This document shows, in pieces, positions 1 through 9,061 of a DNA stretch of 64,000 bases. The DNA lies in the NCBI RefSeq assembly GCF_049675895.1, contig NZ_CP183834.1, forward strand, positions 1,984,001 through 2,048,000, written 5' to 3'. How positions within the stretch are numbered: position 1 is the stretch's first letter; each line of letters begins with the position of its first letter. The notes beneath the pieces were generated by a model. That model was not told the origin of the DNA. It saw only the letters and a list, made by a program, of their open reading frames with translations, and made no database searches. This DNA is from Ampullimonas aquatilis. GTDB taxonomy: Bacteria; Pseudomonadota; Gammaproteobacteria; Burkholderiales; Burkholderiaceae_D. A program made the position numbers and the translations under genes.

Positions 1-1216
1 TATCCGCCGCTTCATGTTTCCGGAATATGCGCACGAGTATCCCTTTTGCAGCCAGTTGATTGCCAACTTTGAGCGCCCCTGGGTGCTGTATGTGGCGGCA
101 TTGTTTCATGATATTGCCAAAGGCCGCGGCGGTGATCATTCCGAACTCGGTGAACGCGATGTGCGTCGTTTTTGCCGTGAACACGAAATTGACAAAGAGG
201 ACACCGAGTTGATCTGTTTTCTTGTCAAACAGCATCTGCAAATGTCGCAAGTGGCGCAAAAGCAGGACATGAGCAATCCCGAAGTGATTGCCAATTTTGC
301 CAGAATGGTCAAGAACGAACGTTATCTGACGGCGCTCTACCTGCTGACGGTGGCCGATGTACGTGGCACCAGTCCCAAGGTATGGAATGCCTGGAAAGGC
401 CGCCTACTGGAAGAACTGTACCGAATGACCAAGCGGGCACTGGGTGGTGAGCCGCCCAGTGCCACAGCCGAATTGGAACAGCGTAAACGTGATGCCATCA
501 AGAGTCTGCGGCTGTACGGCTTTTCCGAATTCAGCCACGAGGCCTTTTGGAAGACGCTGGATGTGGCCTATTTTTTACGCCACGATGCCAATGACATTGC
601 CTGGCAGACCCGCCATCTGCACGACCAGCTCACCGCCACCGAACCAGTCGTCAGTGCACGCCTGGCACCCAGTGGCGAAGGTATGCAGGTGATGGTTTAT
701 GCCAAAGATCGCCCTGAACTGTTTGCGCTGATCTGTGCGTACTTTGACAGCAAGAATATGTCGATTCTGGATGCCAAGATTCATACCACCAACACCCAGT
801 ATGCGCTGGATAGCTTTATGGTGATTGACGATGATATGTCCAATTATCGGGCTCTGATTGAAGTCATCGAGTACGAACTCAATCATTGGTTACTGGAAAG
901 AACCACTCTGCCAGTGCCACGCAAGGGCCGCATGTCACGTCAGTCCAAACATTTCCCCATCAAGCCGCGCGTCGATTTACGCCCTGATGAACGCGGCCAG
1001 CATTATTTCCTGTCGATCACCGCCAATGACCGCACCGGCCTGCTCTACACCATTGCCTATATCATCGCCGAATACAAACTCAATCTGCACACCGCCAAGA
1101 TCATGACACTGGGCGAGCGCGTCGAAGACGTTTTTCTCATCGATGGCCCAGCCTTAAACAATAACAAAACCCAGATCCAGTTTGAAACCCGGATGCTGGA
1201 AGCAATGGCGGTATAA
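1..1216 (+). CDS. glnD: Bifunctional uridylyltransferase/uridylyl-removing enzyme GlnD, C-terminal part
   Basis: GlnD adds UMP to PII protein when glutamine is low and removes it when glutamine is high, so it is the nitrogen sensor of the cell. The gene runs in from outside the window; only about 400 residues are visible and the N-terminal nucleotidyltransferase domain is missing. The visible part starts in the HD hydrolase domain (FHDIAKGRGGDHSELG, the uridylyl-removing site). Two ACT domains follow, around visible residues 225-290 (starting near YAKDRPELFALI) and 331-400 (starting near TANDRTGLLYTI), which bind glutamine. The stop codon lies two bases before the next ATG, so it is probably cotranscribed with the pseudouridine synthase gene. 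Identification is secure. Confidence 0.95.
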   Translation, partial: IRRFMFPEYAHEYPFCSQLIANFERPWVLYVAALFHDIAKGRGGDHSELGERDVRRFCREHEIDKEDTELICFLVKQHLQMSQVAQKQDMSNPEVIANFARMVKNERYLTALYLLTVADVRGTSPKVWNAWKGRLLEELYRMTKRALGGEPPSATAELEQRKRDAIKSLRLYGFSEFSHEAFWKTLDVAYFLRHDANDIAWQTRHLHDQLTATEPVVSARLAPSGEGMQVMVYAKDRPELFALICAYFDSKNMSILDAKIHTTNTQYALDSFMVIDDDMSNYRALIEVIEYELNHWLLERTTLPVPRKGRMSRQSKHFPIKPRVDLRPDERGQHYFLSITANDRTGLLYTIAYIIAEYKLNLHTAKIMTLGERVEDVFLIDGPALNNNKTQIQFETRMLEAMAV

Positions 1217-1218
1217 AC

Positions 1219-2211
1219 ATGAATGAACCTACCAAAAAAGTCTGGCGCAAAGCACCGCGTGATGTATCGACAACACCCACTGACAGCGAAGCCACGACAG
1301 TAACAACGAAATCAAAACCCGTCAGCAACAATCTGAATCGCCCCTTTACACGCACCAAACTGGCCAACCGCCCTACCCCAAACACACCAGAGCATGGTAC
1401 TTACACAGGCAACAGCTTGGTCAATCAGTCGGCAAGCAGCAACGCAACTGCTCCTGCGGCAGCGCCGAGCGGCATACGCTTGTCCAAACGCATGTCCGAG
1501 CTGGGCCTGGCGTCGCGCCGTGAAGCCGACGAATGGATTGAAAAAGGCTGGGTCTATGTGGATGGCCAGCGCATTACCGAACTGGGTACGCGTATCAAAC
1601 CAGAGCAGAAAATCAGTATTGATCGTGCGGCGCGCAACCAGCAGGCTGGCCGTGTCACGATTTTGCTGCATAAGCCGATTGGCTATGTCTCTGGGCAGGC
1701 TGAAGATGGCTACAAGCCAGCGATTGTGCTGGCGGTGCCCGACAACCGCTGGAATGGCGACAATTCGGACATTGAATTTGAAGGCAGTCACTTACGCAGT
1801 CTGGCACCGGCCGGCCGCCTGGATATTGATTCCACCGGCCTCTTGGTACTGACGCAGGATGGCCGGATTGCCAAACAGTTGATTGGTGAAGATTCGGAAA
1901 TGGAAAAGGAATATCTGGTGCGTGTGGCCTATGAAAAAGGAGGTCGACTGCCTGACTCAGACTTGCGTCGCCTCAACTTTGGCCTGTCACTGGATGGTCA
2001 GCAACTCAAACCTGCCCATGTCAGCTGGCAAAATGACGATCAGTTGCGCTTTATTTTACAGGAAGGCAAAAAGCGCCAGATCCGCCGCATGTGCGAGATG
2101 GTCGGGCTGAAAGTGCTTGGACTGAAACGCATCCGCATTGGCAATATCATTCTGGGTAATTTACCGCAAGGGAAATGGCGTTATCTACGCACCGATGAGT
2201 CATTTTTATAA
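1219..2211 (+). CDS. 23S rRNA pseudouridine synthase, RsuA family (RluB/RluF-like)
   Basis: This protein of 330 residues converts a uridine in rRNA to pseudouridine. Residues 1-84 are a low-complexity Thr/Asn/Pro/Ser-rich tail of unknown role. An S4 RNA-binding domain follows at about 85-135 (GIRLSKRMSELGLASRREAD), then the catalytic domain with the family motif GRLDIDSTGL, where Asp202 is the expected nucleophile. The C-terminal signature KKRQIRRMCEMVGLKVLGLK is typical of the RluB/RluE/RluF branch, and the ending resembles RluF more than RluB. Which uridine is modified cannot be read from the sequence. It follows glnD by two bases, which suggests an operon. Confidence 0.9.
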   Translation: MNEPTKKVWRKAPRDVSTTPTDSEATTVTTKSKPVSNNLNRPFTRTKLANRPTPNTPEHGTYTGNSLVNQSASSNATAPAAAPSGIRLSKRMSELGLASRREADEWIEKGWVYVDGQRITELGTRIKPEQKISIDRAARNQQAGRVTILLHKPIGYVSGQAEDGYKPAIVLAVPDNRWNGDNSDIEFEGSHLRSLAPAGRLDIDSTGLLVLTQDGRIAKQLIGEDSEMEKEYLVRVAYEKGGRLPDSDLRRLNFGLSLDGQQLKPAHVSWQNDDQLRFILQEGKKRQIRRMCEMVGLKVLGLKRIRIGNIILGNLPQGKWRYLRTDESFL

Positions 2212-2480
2212 ACAAATGGCGCTGTTTATTCAACGACAACAACACCGTTATCCACAGGAAAATCACATACTCCATAGATGTATATACGTAAATGATACCT
2301 ATACAGTGCGTTAAATATAGGCCTATTTTTTTACTACCCTACTGTATCCACTCCGATCCAGAAGATAAATTGGCCGTGGCCCATATTCAGGGCTGGCTCA
2401 TGCCCAGTCAGTTCAGCTAAACCGGCTTGAGGGCGCTGGCCGACCTCGTGAGCAATAGCAGACCGCCACCACAATCATGG

Positions 2481-3890
2481 TTAATGAGCAGGATTGATCT
2501 GCTCACGCATCTTTTCCATAGATAGATCAAGCCGATTCACTGACAACACAGCCGGTCGCTGGCCAGTCACAAAACGTTGCCACATTTGCTCGTATAGATT
2601 TTCCAGATCGAGCGTGTAATTGCGTACGTCAAACAATGGATTAGTAGCACGCTGCGCCAGCATTTGCGACTTGATGCGTGCCAATTGTGCGGGCTGGGTT
2701 GCCAATGCATAAGCCTTTTCATAATAGTCATCCAGATCTGCCGCAATCAGCTCCGACCAGCCCGATGCCTGCAGCAGGCTGCCCGCTACCCGTGCAGCAA
2801 AGGTCGCACCTTCACAGGTCAAAATTGGCACACCAACCCAAAGTGCATCACTGGCCGTGGTATGGGCGTTATAGGGGGCGGTATCAAGCACCAGATCAGC
2901 CAATTGCAGGCGTGCCAAGTGGTCGGATTGACTCATGTCGGGCGCAAAAATCAACCGATCAGGCGCCACACCGTATTGCATGGCATGGTTGCGCAAATTG
3001 CCTTGTGCCAGCGAATTGGCCAGTAGCCACAAAACGCTGCCCGGTACTTGATCAAGCAGCAAGCACCACATCGCAAAGACATCTGGCGTGAACTTGTAGC
3101 TTTGGTTAAAACAGCAAAATACAAAACCTGTCGCAGGCAAACCCATCGCAGCACGAGTCGGCACTTTGCTCAACTTGGCAGCACAGCCATGGGGCTGATA
3201 ACTATGGGGCAAATAAGCAAAAGCTTCATCATAATCGACCGTGCTACTACTCGGCGTGAGATAGGCATCGGTGATGATGTAATCACATAAATCGGGCCCC
3301 AATGTGCCAGGATAGCCCAAATAATTGACCTGTACCGGCGCTGGATGCAACAACAGGATATCGGTACGACTGGCCTGGGTAAAGCCTTTCAGATCCACCA
3401 AAATATCAATCACATCGGCATAAATTCGCTGCGCCGCTGCCACGGCACTGAGTGACGAGATATCGGTAAAGTGCTCAAAACTTTCACGCAAACGACCACG
3501 CATCTGCTTGCCGTCATCAGCACCATAAGAGTAAGCATAAACTTCAAAACGGGCATGATCATGCGCTTCGAGCAACTCGATCATTAGCATGGCCGTGGCG
3601 TGATCGTGAAAATCGTTGGATAAATAAGCCAGCCGGATCCGTGGCCGCCGATGCGCCAATGGTTCAAACGCCAGGCCGGCACGCACCGCCACACTCGCTA
3701 CCTGCTTCTTCTGCATCCACAGAGTGGCAGCCTGCTGCTGCTCGCTGGCGGAAACTCCCTGCATGGACAATAACAAAAAAGGCGGCACCAAACCAGCCTG
3801 ATCGGCCATCAGCTCGGCCATGATTTTGGCACGACGTGCAGGCAAATCATCCCATTCGCACATTTGCTGTGCCTGTTGAAAGCGCTTCAC
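2481..3890 (-). CDS. GT41-type glycosyltransferase (O-GlcNAc transferase catalytic domain) without TPRs
   Basis: The 469 residues match the bacterial SPINDLY/O-GlcNAc-transferase catalytic region. Visible landmarks are RIRLAYLSNDFHDHATAML, DILVDLKGFT, HPAPVQVNYLGYPGTLG, CFNQSYKFTPDVF and the sugar-nucleotide-site block DTAPYNAHTTASDALW. Such enzymes transfer a sugar from a UDP-sugar onto Ser/Thr of proteins. Family members normally carry an N-terminal TPR array; here only about 60 linker-like residues precede the catalytic part. The start is GTG at 3890 with a GAGGA-like ribosome site about 10 bases upstream. An in-frame TGA two codons before the GTG rules out a longer frame here. It is either a naturally short enzyme or the 3' part of a broken gene. 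The gene is divergent from the tailspike operon. Confidence 0.8.
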   Translation of the reverse strand: MKRFQQAQQMCEWDDLPARRAKIMAELMADQAGLVPPFLLLSMQGVSASEQQQAATLWMQKKQVASVAVRAGLAFEPLAHRRPRIRLAYLSNDFHDHATAMLMIELLEAHDHARFEVYAYSYGADDGKQMRGRLRESFEHFTDISSLSAVAAAQRIYADVIDILVDLKGFTQASRTDILLLHPAPVQVNYLGYPGTLGPDLCDYIITDAYLTPSSSTVDYDEAFAYLPHSYQPHGCAAKLSKVPTRAAMGLPATGFVFCCFNQSYKFTPDVFAMWCLLLDQVPGSVLWLLANSLAQGNLRNHAMQYGVAPDRLIFAPDMSQSDHLARLQLADLVLDTAPYNAHTTASDALWVGVPILTCEGATFAARVAGSLLQASGWSELIAADLDDYYEKAYALATQPAQLARIKSQMLAQRATNPLFDVRNYTLDLENLYEQMWQRFVTGQRPAVLSVNRLDLSMEKMREQINPAH

Positions 3891-4347
3891 AAATCACCGT
3901 CCTCATCTGCGCCAAAGTCTGTATGACAGCTTGCATGACTAAAAGCAGGCATAGCAACCATAAGTCACTACGAACTTGTCTTCAACAAAACCGCCAAGGG
4001 AAGTACCTGCAGAACTTGTGCAAGCAGCATAAAGTCAACAGAAAGCACACGCCTTGTTGTAGGTGCTTTTTATAAGCATGGAATGAACCTGATCAAACCA
4101 TTAGAAAATCTTGTCGCAAAAAATCAAATAGACAACACGATATTTAATTATCAAAGAATTACCGAAAATCAATTGGCCATTCTCGTATTACCTTATGAAA
4201 AGCCACAAGTTAAAGAGCCTTATCTAACGGAGAAGATAAGTAATCGCATGTCATATAAACATCATCATTGATAGTTATATTGAGTTCATATGTCTCAATA
4301 AGTAAGTGTAGATTTATATTTAACGTCCTTACCATTCTGAGGTTTTT
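3891..4347. other. Intergenic region between the divergent GT41 gene and tailspike operon
   Basis: 457 bases, becoming strongly AT-rich after about 4060. It should hold the promoters of both divergent genes. A 62-codon frame at 4083-4271 (+) exists, but it has only a weak ribosome site, no recognisable motif and a composition like the surrounding non-coding DNA, so it is not annotated as a gene. No TPR-coding remnant of the GT41 gene was recognised here. Confidence 0.5.
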
Positions 4348-6123
4348 ATGGCAGATGCGACACAGATCACCTTTACACAAACGGGTACTGGTGCGGTGGC
4401 TAGAACCGTGCAACTTAAGCTTCAGGAGGCAATCAGTGTAAAGGATTTTGGAGCAATCGGTGATGGCATCAGTGATGATACAGCGGCGATTAATCGTGCA
4501 ATTGCTGCGGCACAGAGTCTAAATAACGCTGTAGCCGTCAATCTGAATAATGGCACCTTTGGCATTACCTCTTTAGTCCTCAATGCTGCAACAAAAATTA
4601 TTGGAAATGGTGCAATCCTCAAAATCCTATCTGGTACTGGCCCCGCTATCACCATTCCAGCTGGCACGCCATTACAGGTCAGTGGCTATTGTTTACTTCA
4701 GGGATTCATCATTGATGGTGGTTTGACTAATCCATCTACACTTGGCACCCCATACTTAACTGGCCTGAAAATCAATAATCATGCTGCGGTTATTCTAGAC
4801 ACGATCCATATAGTTAATTGCAATGTAGGGTTCTATTTTGAAGGGACTCAGTTCTGCACTACTTACTCTTTAAAAGCCTATAACAATGGAGTAGGTATAT
4901 ACGTCAAAAATACTATTGGAAACGGGGGCGGAAACTCCATTAGTTTTTACGACTCTCAATGTATAGGAAACAGCGTTGGATTTCTCACAAATAATGTCAC
5001 AGCTAATTTTCCCCATCACGCACTCTATTTATGGAACAACACCATGAATGGGAATTCCATTTGTGCACTTGCGGTGATAGGAGCAAATAACAATTTGACA
5101 GAAATTAACGTGATTGGTGGCACAAGTGAAGCAAGTGGAAGCGGATCAGCTACCTTTGCTTTTGATGGCCTTATCATCAAAAAATCAATGGTCTATTGTA
5201 GCTTTGCTTATTTGCGCTTTCGTTCCCAATTTATTTCTGAAGCAGCAGTTAATCCAGCCTTCATTCTTGAAAACCAATCCCGGTTAGTTTTATCGGATGT
5301 CTGTGGTTATGGTAATCCACAGGGTAAATTTTGTCAGACTGATAGCACATCTGGCGTGCTTGCCGATGGGGTTATAGATACAGTTGGTTCTATACAGGGT
5401 ATCATTGGCTGGCATTCAACTACAGGTAATGTAGCTCCCTTTGCCAGAGTTTTACCAGCAAATACGTTTGTGACGACCACAATTCCGAATGAATTCAACT
5501 TACCGGCAACACCTTCATTTTCTGACACAAACGGCACAATCAGCAATGGATTTGGCAGGGATGCCATCTTCGGACAATTTTTCTACGTACAATTTTCACC
5601 AACTCCTGGTAATGGCCAAACCAATAGGGCTAGATTAGTCATCAACTCCTTGAATGGTGGACGAATTTGCATCGCGTTTAATCTGCTTTCAAATATCGAT
5701 ACTGTTCTAGCGGTCAACATTTATTCAAACCTCGGCACCCAACTCATTCAGCTTAGAGCCGGTACAGCAGTCAGGATTGCTTATGTTTATGACGGGATTT
5801 CTGCAGGTGCCAGCAATCTTATTTTTGGTCCAATCGATAGTGCTGGCGCCACTGTTCAATTCTCTCAATTTCACCAGATTAGTGGTCCTTACACACCGCA
5901 ATTACAAGCACAAATGAATGCCATAATTTCAGGTGCTTACAACCCCGGAATCAATCTACTTAAATCAAATGATCAAAGAAATACGGCACCAACTACTGGT
6001 ACTTGGTCAGCTGGTGATGTCGTGTGGAATAGCACGCCTTTGCCAGGTGGATTCATAGGGTGGGTTTGTGTCACAGCAGGCACGCCCGGAACTTGGAAAG
6101 GTTTTGGAGCCATCAGCACATAA
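4348..6123 (+). CDS. Phage-tailspike-like protein with pectate-lyase-type beta-helix
   Basis: 591 residues. Residues 1-30 (MADATQITFTQTGTGAVART) and the following SVKDFGAIGDGISDDTAAIN are the standard opening of phage tailspikes and pectate-lyase-3-type right-handed beta-helix proteins. Asn/Gly-rich helix repeats continue to about residue 300. The C-terminus (AGDVVWNSTPLPGGFIGWVC, then PGTWKGFGAIS) is a small end domain common on tail fibres. Members of the family bind or cut surface polysaccharide. There is no signal peptide and no other phage structural gene in the window. Base composition is AT-richer than the housekeeping genes around it, which suggests transfer. It is 54 bases upstream of the Asn-synthetase-like gene and probably in one operon with it. 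Substrate and enzymatic activity are unknown. Confidence 0.75.
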   Translation: MADATQITFTQTGTGAVARTVQLKLQEAISVKDFGAIGDGISDDTAAINRAIAAAQSLNNAVAVNLNNGTFGITSLVLNAATKIIGNGAILKILSGTGPAITIPAGTPLQVSGYCLLQGFIIDGGLTNPSTLGTPYLTGLKINNHAAVILDTIHIVNCNVGFYFEGTQFCTTYSLKAYNNGVGIYVKNTIGNGGGNSISFYDSQCIGNSVGFLTNNVTANFPHHALYLWNNTMNGNSICALAVIGANNNLTEINVIGGTSEASGSGSATFAFDGLIIKKSMVYCSFAYLRFRSQFISEAAVNPAFILENQSRLVLSDVCGYGNPQGKFCQTDSTSGVLADGVIDTVGSIQGIIGWHSTTGNVAPFARVLPANTFVTTTIPNEFNLPATPSFSDTNGTISNGFGRDAIFGQFFYVQFSPTPGNGQTNRARLVINSLNGGRICIAFNLLSNIDTVLAVNIYSNLGTQLIQLRAGTAVRIAYVYDGISAGASNLIFGPIDSAGATVQFSQFHQISGPYTPQLQAQMNAIISGAYNPGINLLKSNDQRNTAPTTGTWSAGDVVWNSTPLPGGFIGWVCVTAGTPGTWKGFGAIST

Positions 6124-6177
6124 TAGTTTACAAGATGAAAGTGCTGCAATAAAAAATCCTGAAGCGTCTTAACGATA

Positions 6178-7923
6178 ATGCAAAAATTTTTACTAAACTA
6201 CGCCCAACTCTCTTCCAAGCCAGACCAACTTGATAGTCTTATAGATCTTGTTATACAAGATGACCACCTCACATTACGTGGAAAACATATTGAGTTAGTT
6301 CGTCACGCTCACTTGATTGTTTGGAGTATTGGCAGAAAACTCACACATGAAGCGTTAATCACTTGGGCTGAGAAAGCACTCAATGGTCAGGGTCATCTAT
6401 CTCCACAAGGAGGCGTGAATGCTGTCACGATCTGTGTTTGTAATTTAAACAGTGGTCAAATAATCATACGCACTGATCCTGTCAACTATCAAAAAATATT
6501 TGTTCTGGAGTCGGAAAAACCGTCGTTCTCAACTCATCCAAACCTGTTAGTTTCTGCTACAGATCCCATCAATCCACCTCTGGCAGCAGTGGCATCCTAT
6601 CTCGCAAATGGATCAATGATCAACTCGATTACTCCCGTAATGGGAGTACGACTACTTGACTCCGCAAGTCTGCATACCATTCAAGACGGGCAAATAAATA
6701 GTCAAAAATACTGGCAGCCAGTCTATGAGCAGCACGGTCATATTGATCACGTGACTGCCGGCAAGGAAATGGCCACTCTGATTACGCATAGCGTTGACGC
6801 CACTGTCAAAATGATTAATAGTCCTCTCGTATCTTTATCAGGAGGATATGATTCATCTGCCATTCTCGGTGTGCTGGCCCACACTGGTAGAAAAGATGTA
6901 CATTGCCTGTCTTATATTCATGGAACTGTCTTACCTGGCAGTGATGCTGCCGTCGCAGCACAGCAAGCCGCTATTTATGGTTACACGCACGAAACAATAG
7001 ATTTTTCATGTGACCTGCTTCGGCTGATAGAACTCAATGCCAGTCAGGGAGAAGGCTTGTCCAATTTCTGTGATGAACTTTATGCATGGAACAAGTTGAC
7101 ACAAAAATATGGCGAAGTATCAGATCGCACGATTCTTTGTGGTGATGAGTGCTTTGGTTGGATGGATAGAAAGTTGCATGACTGGCACGATGTATTAACG
7201 ACAATAAATGTGAATGATCTCAAGAAATTCAACCAATTGAGGGCGATTCTGCCAGCCGAAGTATTTGAGAAACTTTGCCTTGTTTATGAAAGTGAACTGC
7301 TCAAAGTCAAAGAAAAAATTCTAGAACATGACGATCTTCATGCAGCTAAAGATTCTATCTACCTTGAACATCGCATCAACCACGTTATGATGAACTGGCG
7401 TAAAAATCTGGTAGGTAATTTTGCCTTTGTGGAGAATCCATGGCTTAGCCGAGAGATCATCGACTTTGTCAGCAAACTCCCCACCAAATTGAGACTTGGC
7501 AAACGTCTGTATCGGCAAACGGTCGATCAGATGTTCCCTGAACTCCTCATGAATATACCCAGAGCCAACTTCGGATCACCACAAACCAACATCACACATC
7601 AAATTAATCAGGCTTTGCCTGTTATCACCGACTGGATTCGTCGAGTACCGTCCGGAATCGATGACATTATCGACCCCATTCATCAGATTAAACTCATTGA
7701 GTTGGCATCAACAAATTCTGCACAAAAAAAATCATCGAAACATCACTCCATGAAATCCATCATTGCAGGTGGTTTGAAAAATGCCGGTTTACGGCCCGTC
7801 ATCAATGCATTAAGAGGTTTTTCTAGACCCGAGTTTGCTCCCGAGCCATCACCCCATGTTCTGGCACTCAGATTATTACTGCTCCGGCGTTTTTACTCAA
7901 ACACGCCTCTACCCTATGATTGA
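6178..7923 (+). CDS. Asparagine-synthetase-like ATP-dependent amidotransferase lacking the N-terminal Cys
   Basis: 581 residues. The C-terminal half carries the PP-loop ATP site SLSGGYDSSAILG (about residues 221-233) and further synthetase-type motifs such as LCGDECFGW, so it probably adenylates a carboxylate. The N-terminal region has the layout of a class II glutamine amidotransferase, but the obligatory Cys at position 2 is absent (the protein starts MQKFLLNY), so glutamine hydrolysis is unlikely. Relatives include enzymes that amidate sugars in polysaccharide loci and lasso-peptide cyclases. No leader peptidase or precursor peptide was recognised nearby, so a glycan role is favoured by context. 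It overlaps the acyltransferase gene by 8 bases. The sequence is AT-rich like the tailspike gene. Confidence 0.75.
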   Translation: MQKFLLNYAQLSSKPDQLDSLIDLVIQDDHLTLRGKHIELVRHAHLIVWSIGRKLTHEALITWAEKALNGQGHLSPQGGVNAVTICVCNLNSGQIIIRTDPVNYQKIFVLESEKPSFSTHPNLLVSATDPINPPLAAVASYLANGSMINSITPVMGVRLLDSASLHTIQDGQINSQKYWQPVYEQHGHIDHVTAGKEMATLITHSVDATVKMINSPLVSLSGGYDSSAILGVLAHTGRKDVHCLSYIHGTVLPGSDAAVAAQQAAIYGYTHETIDFSCDLLRLIELNASQGEGLSNFCDELYAWNKLTQKYGEVSDRTILCGDECFGWMDRKLHDWHDVLTTINVNDLKKFNQLRAILPAEVFEKLCLVYESELLKVKEKILEHDDLHAAKDSIYLEHRINHVMMNWRKNLVGNFAFVENPWLSREIIDFVSKLPTKLRLGKRLYRQTVDQMFPELLMNIPRANFGSPQTNITHQINQALPVITDWIRRVPSGIDDIIDPIHQIKLIELASTNSAQKKSSKHHSMKSIIAGGLKNAGLRPVINALRGFSRPEFAPEPSPHVLALRLLLLRRFYSNTPLPYD

Positions 7924-9061
7924 ATTGAAGAAAACAAGCGCGCTCCAAACCATTCAGCTAGCCCGTGGTTTCGCAGCTTTATTGGTGGTGTTATTTCATT
8001 GCAGCGCAGTATTTCAATTACCAAAATATTTTGGGTATGACCCATTGGGTGGCTTCTTGTTGTCGGGCTATGCGGGTGTTGACCTGTTTTTCGTTATCAG
8101 TGGTTTTATCATTGCCCATGTCCATGCCACGGATATCGGCCATTGGAATGCATTTCCTTCATTTCTCAACAAGCGCTTGTGGCGGATCTACCCACTCTAT
8201 TGGGTGATCCTGCTGCTGGTCGGCCTGCAACTTTTATTCATGGGCAACTTATCAGCAGCCATTCCTTATGATGCCAGCATCATTTTCAAAACCATCTTTC
8301 TTTTGCCTCAAAATATTGATGTCATTGGCGGCACAGGCGCACCGCTTATTCCGGTTGCCTGGACATTGCAGCATGAAATGATTTTTTATCTATTCTTTGG
8401 GATATTCATCCTATCCCCTTTCATTGGCTGCAGTACCCTGCTGATGGTCAGCTTATTGTCGCTCGCGTTTCCTGAGCACTATCTGGCTAAATTTTTGGCC
8501 AACCCACTCAATCTTGAATTTTTGATGGGAATTTTGGTTTGGAGATTAACGAGATTCAAAATCAGAACGATGAGTGCATGGCTACTGTTATCAACCGGAT
8601 TATTGCTTTTTGTCACTATGATGGTGGTTGACCGAACCATGATGCCAGTTGGTAATACACCAATCGAATTGGGCTTTGGACTGGCAAGTGCATGCATGCT
8701 CTATGGCGCTGTTTCACTTGAACGGTCCAAAGGCTGGAAGGCACCCGATATATTGAACTTATTAGGCGATGCTTCCTATTCGGTTTACCTGGTGCACTTC
8801 ACGGTGGTTTCAGTCGCATGCAAAATGACGTTGGTGCTGCATCAGCGATGGCACGTCAATACCGGCCTTTGTTATGTGCTAGTAGTGATCAGTGCCGTTT
8901 TCGCAGGCATAGCCGCTTATTATTTTGTCGAGAAACCTTTAATTCGCTTTTCAAAACGCTATACAGGCAAAAACAAGACGACGATACATTCAACGCAAGA
9001 TAGGCAACACATTCAATCAAACATCAAGTTGGCGGCAACTCCGGAAACAGTACCTCGGTAA
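7916..9061 (+). CDS. Membrane acyltransferase, OafA/acyltransferase-3 family
   Basis: Integral membrane O-acyltransferase of about 381 residues. It opens with the family signature QLARGFAALLVVLFHCSAVF, then GVDLFFVISGFIIA and KRLWRIYPLYWV, and has about ten hydrophobic segments. It ends with a basic cytoplasmic tail after PLIRFSKRY. Such proteins move acetyl or other acyl groups onto O-antigen, exopolysaccharide or other envelope glycans. The ATG at 7916 is chosen because it places the signature at the N-terminus and overlaps the preceding gene by 8 bases (translational coupling). An in-frame start further upstream would add 27 unrelated residues. The 3' end overlaps the convergent peptide deformylase gene by 38 bases. 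Confidence 0.88.
   Translation: MIELKKTSALQTIQLARGFAALLVVLFHCSAVFQLPKYFGYDPLGGFLLSGYAGVDLFFVISGFIIAHVHATDIGHWNAFPSFLNKRLWRIYPLYWVILLLVGLQLLFMGNLSAAIPYDASIIFKTIFLLPQNIDVIGGTGAPLIPVAWTLQHEMIFYLFFGIFILSPFIGCSTLLMVSLLSLAFPEHYLAKFLANPLNLEFLMGILVWRLTRFKIRTMSAWLLLSTGLLLFVTMMVVDRTMMPVGNTPIELGFGLASACMLYGAVSLERSKGWKAPDILNLLGDASYSVYLVHFTVVSVACKMTLVLHQRWHVNTGLCYVLVVISAVFAGIAAYYFVEKPLIRFSKRYTGKNKTTIHSTQDRQHIQSNIKLAATPETVPR

Noticed and set aside
4083..4271. 62-codon frame between GT41 and tailspike genes
   Set aside because: Weak ribosome site, AT-rich like the spacer, no motif. Not a convincing lasso-precursor or other gene.
4348..6123. Prophage
   Set aside because: Only a single tailspike-like gene; no structural, lysis, replication or integrase genes.
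4083..7923. Lasso-peptide gene cluster
   Set aside because: An Asn-synthetase-like protein is present but there is no transglutaminase-like leader peptidase, no RRE protein and no credible precursor.
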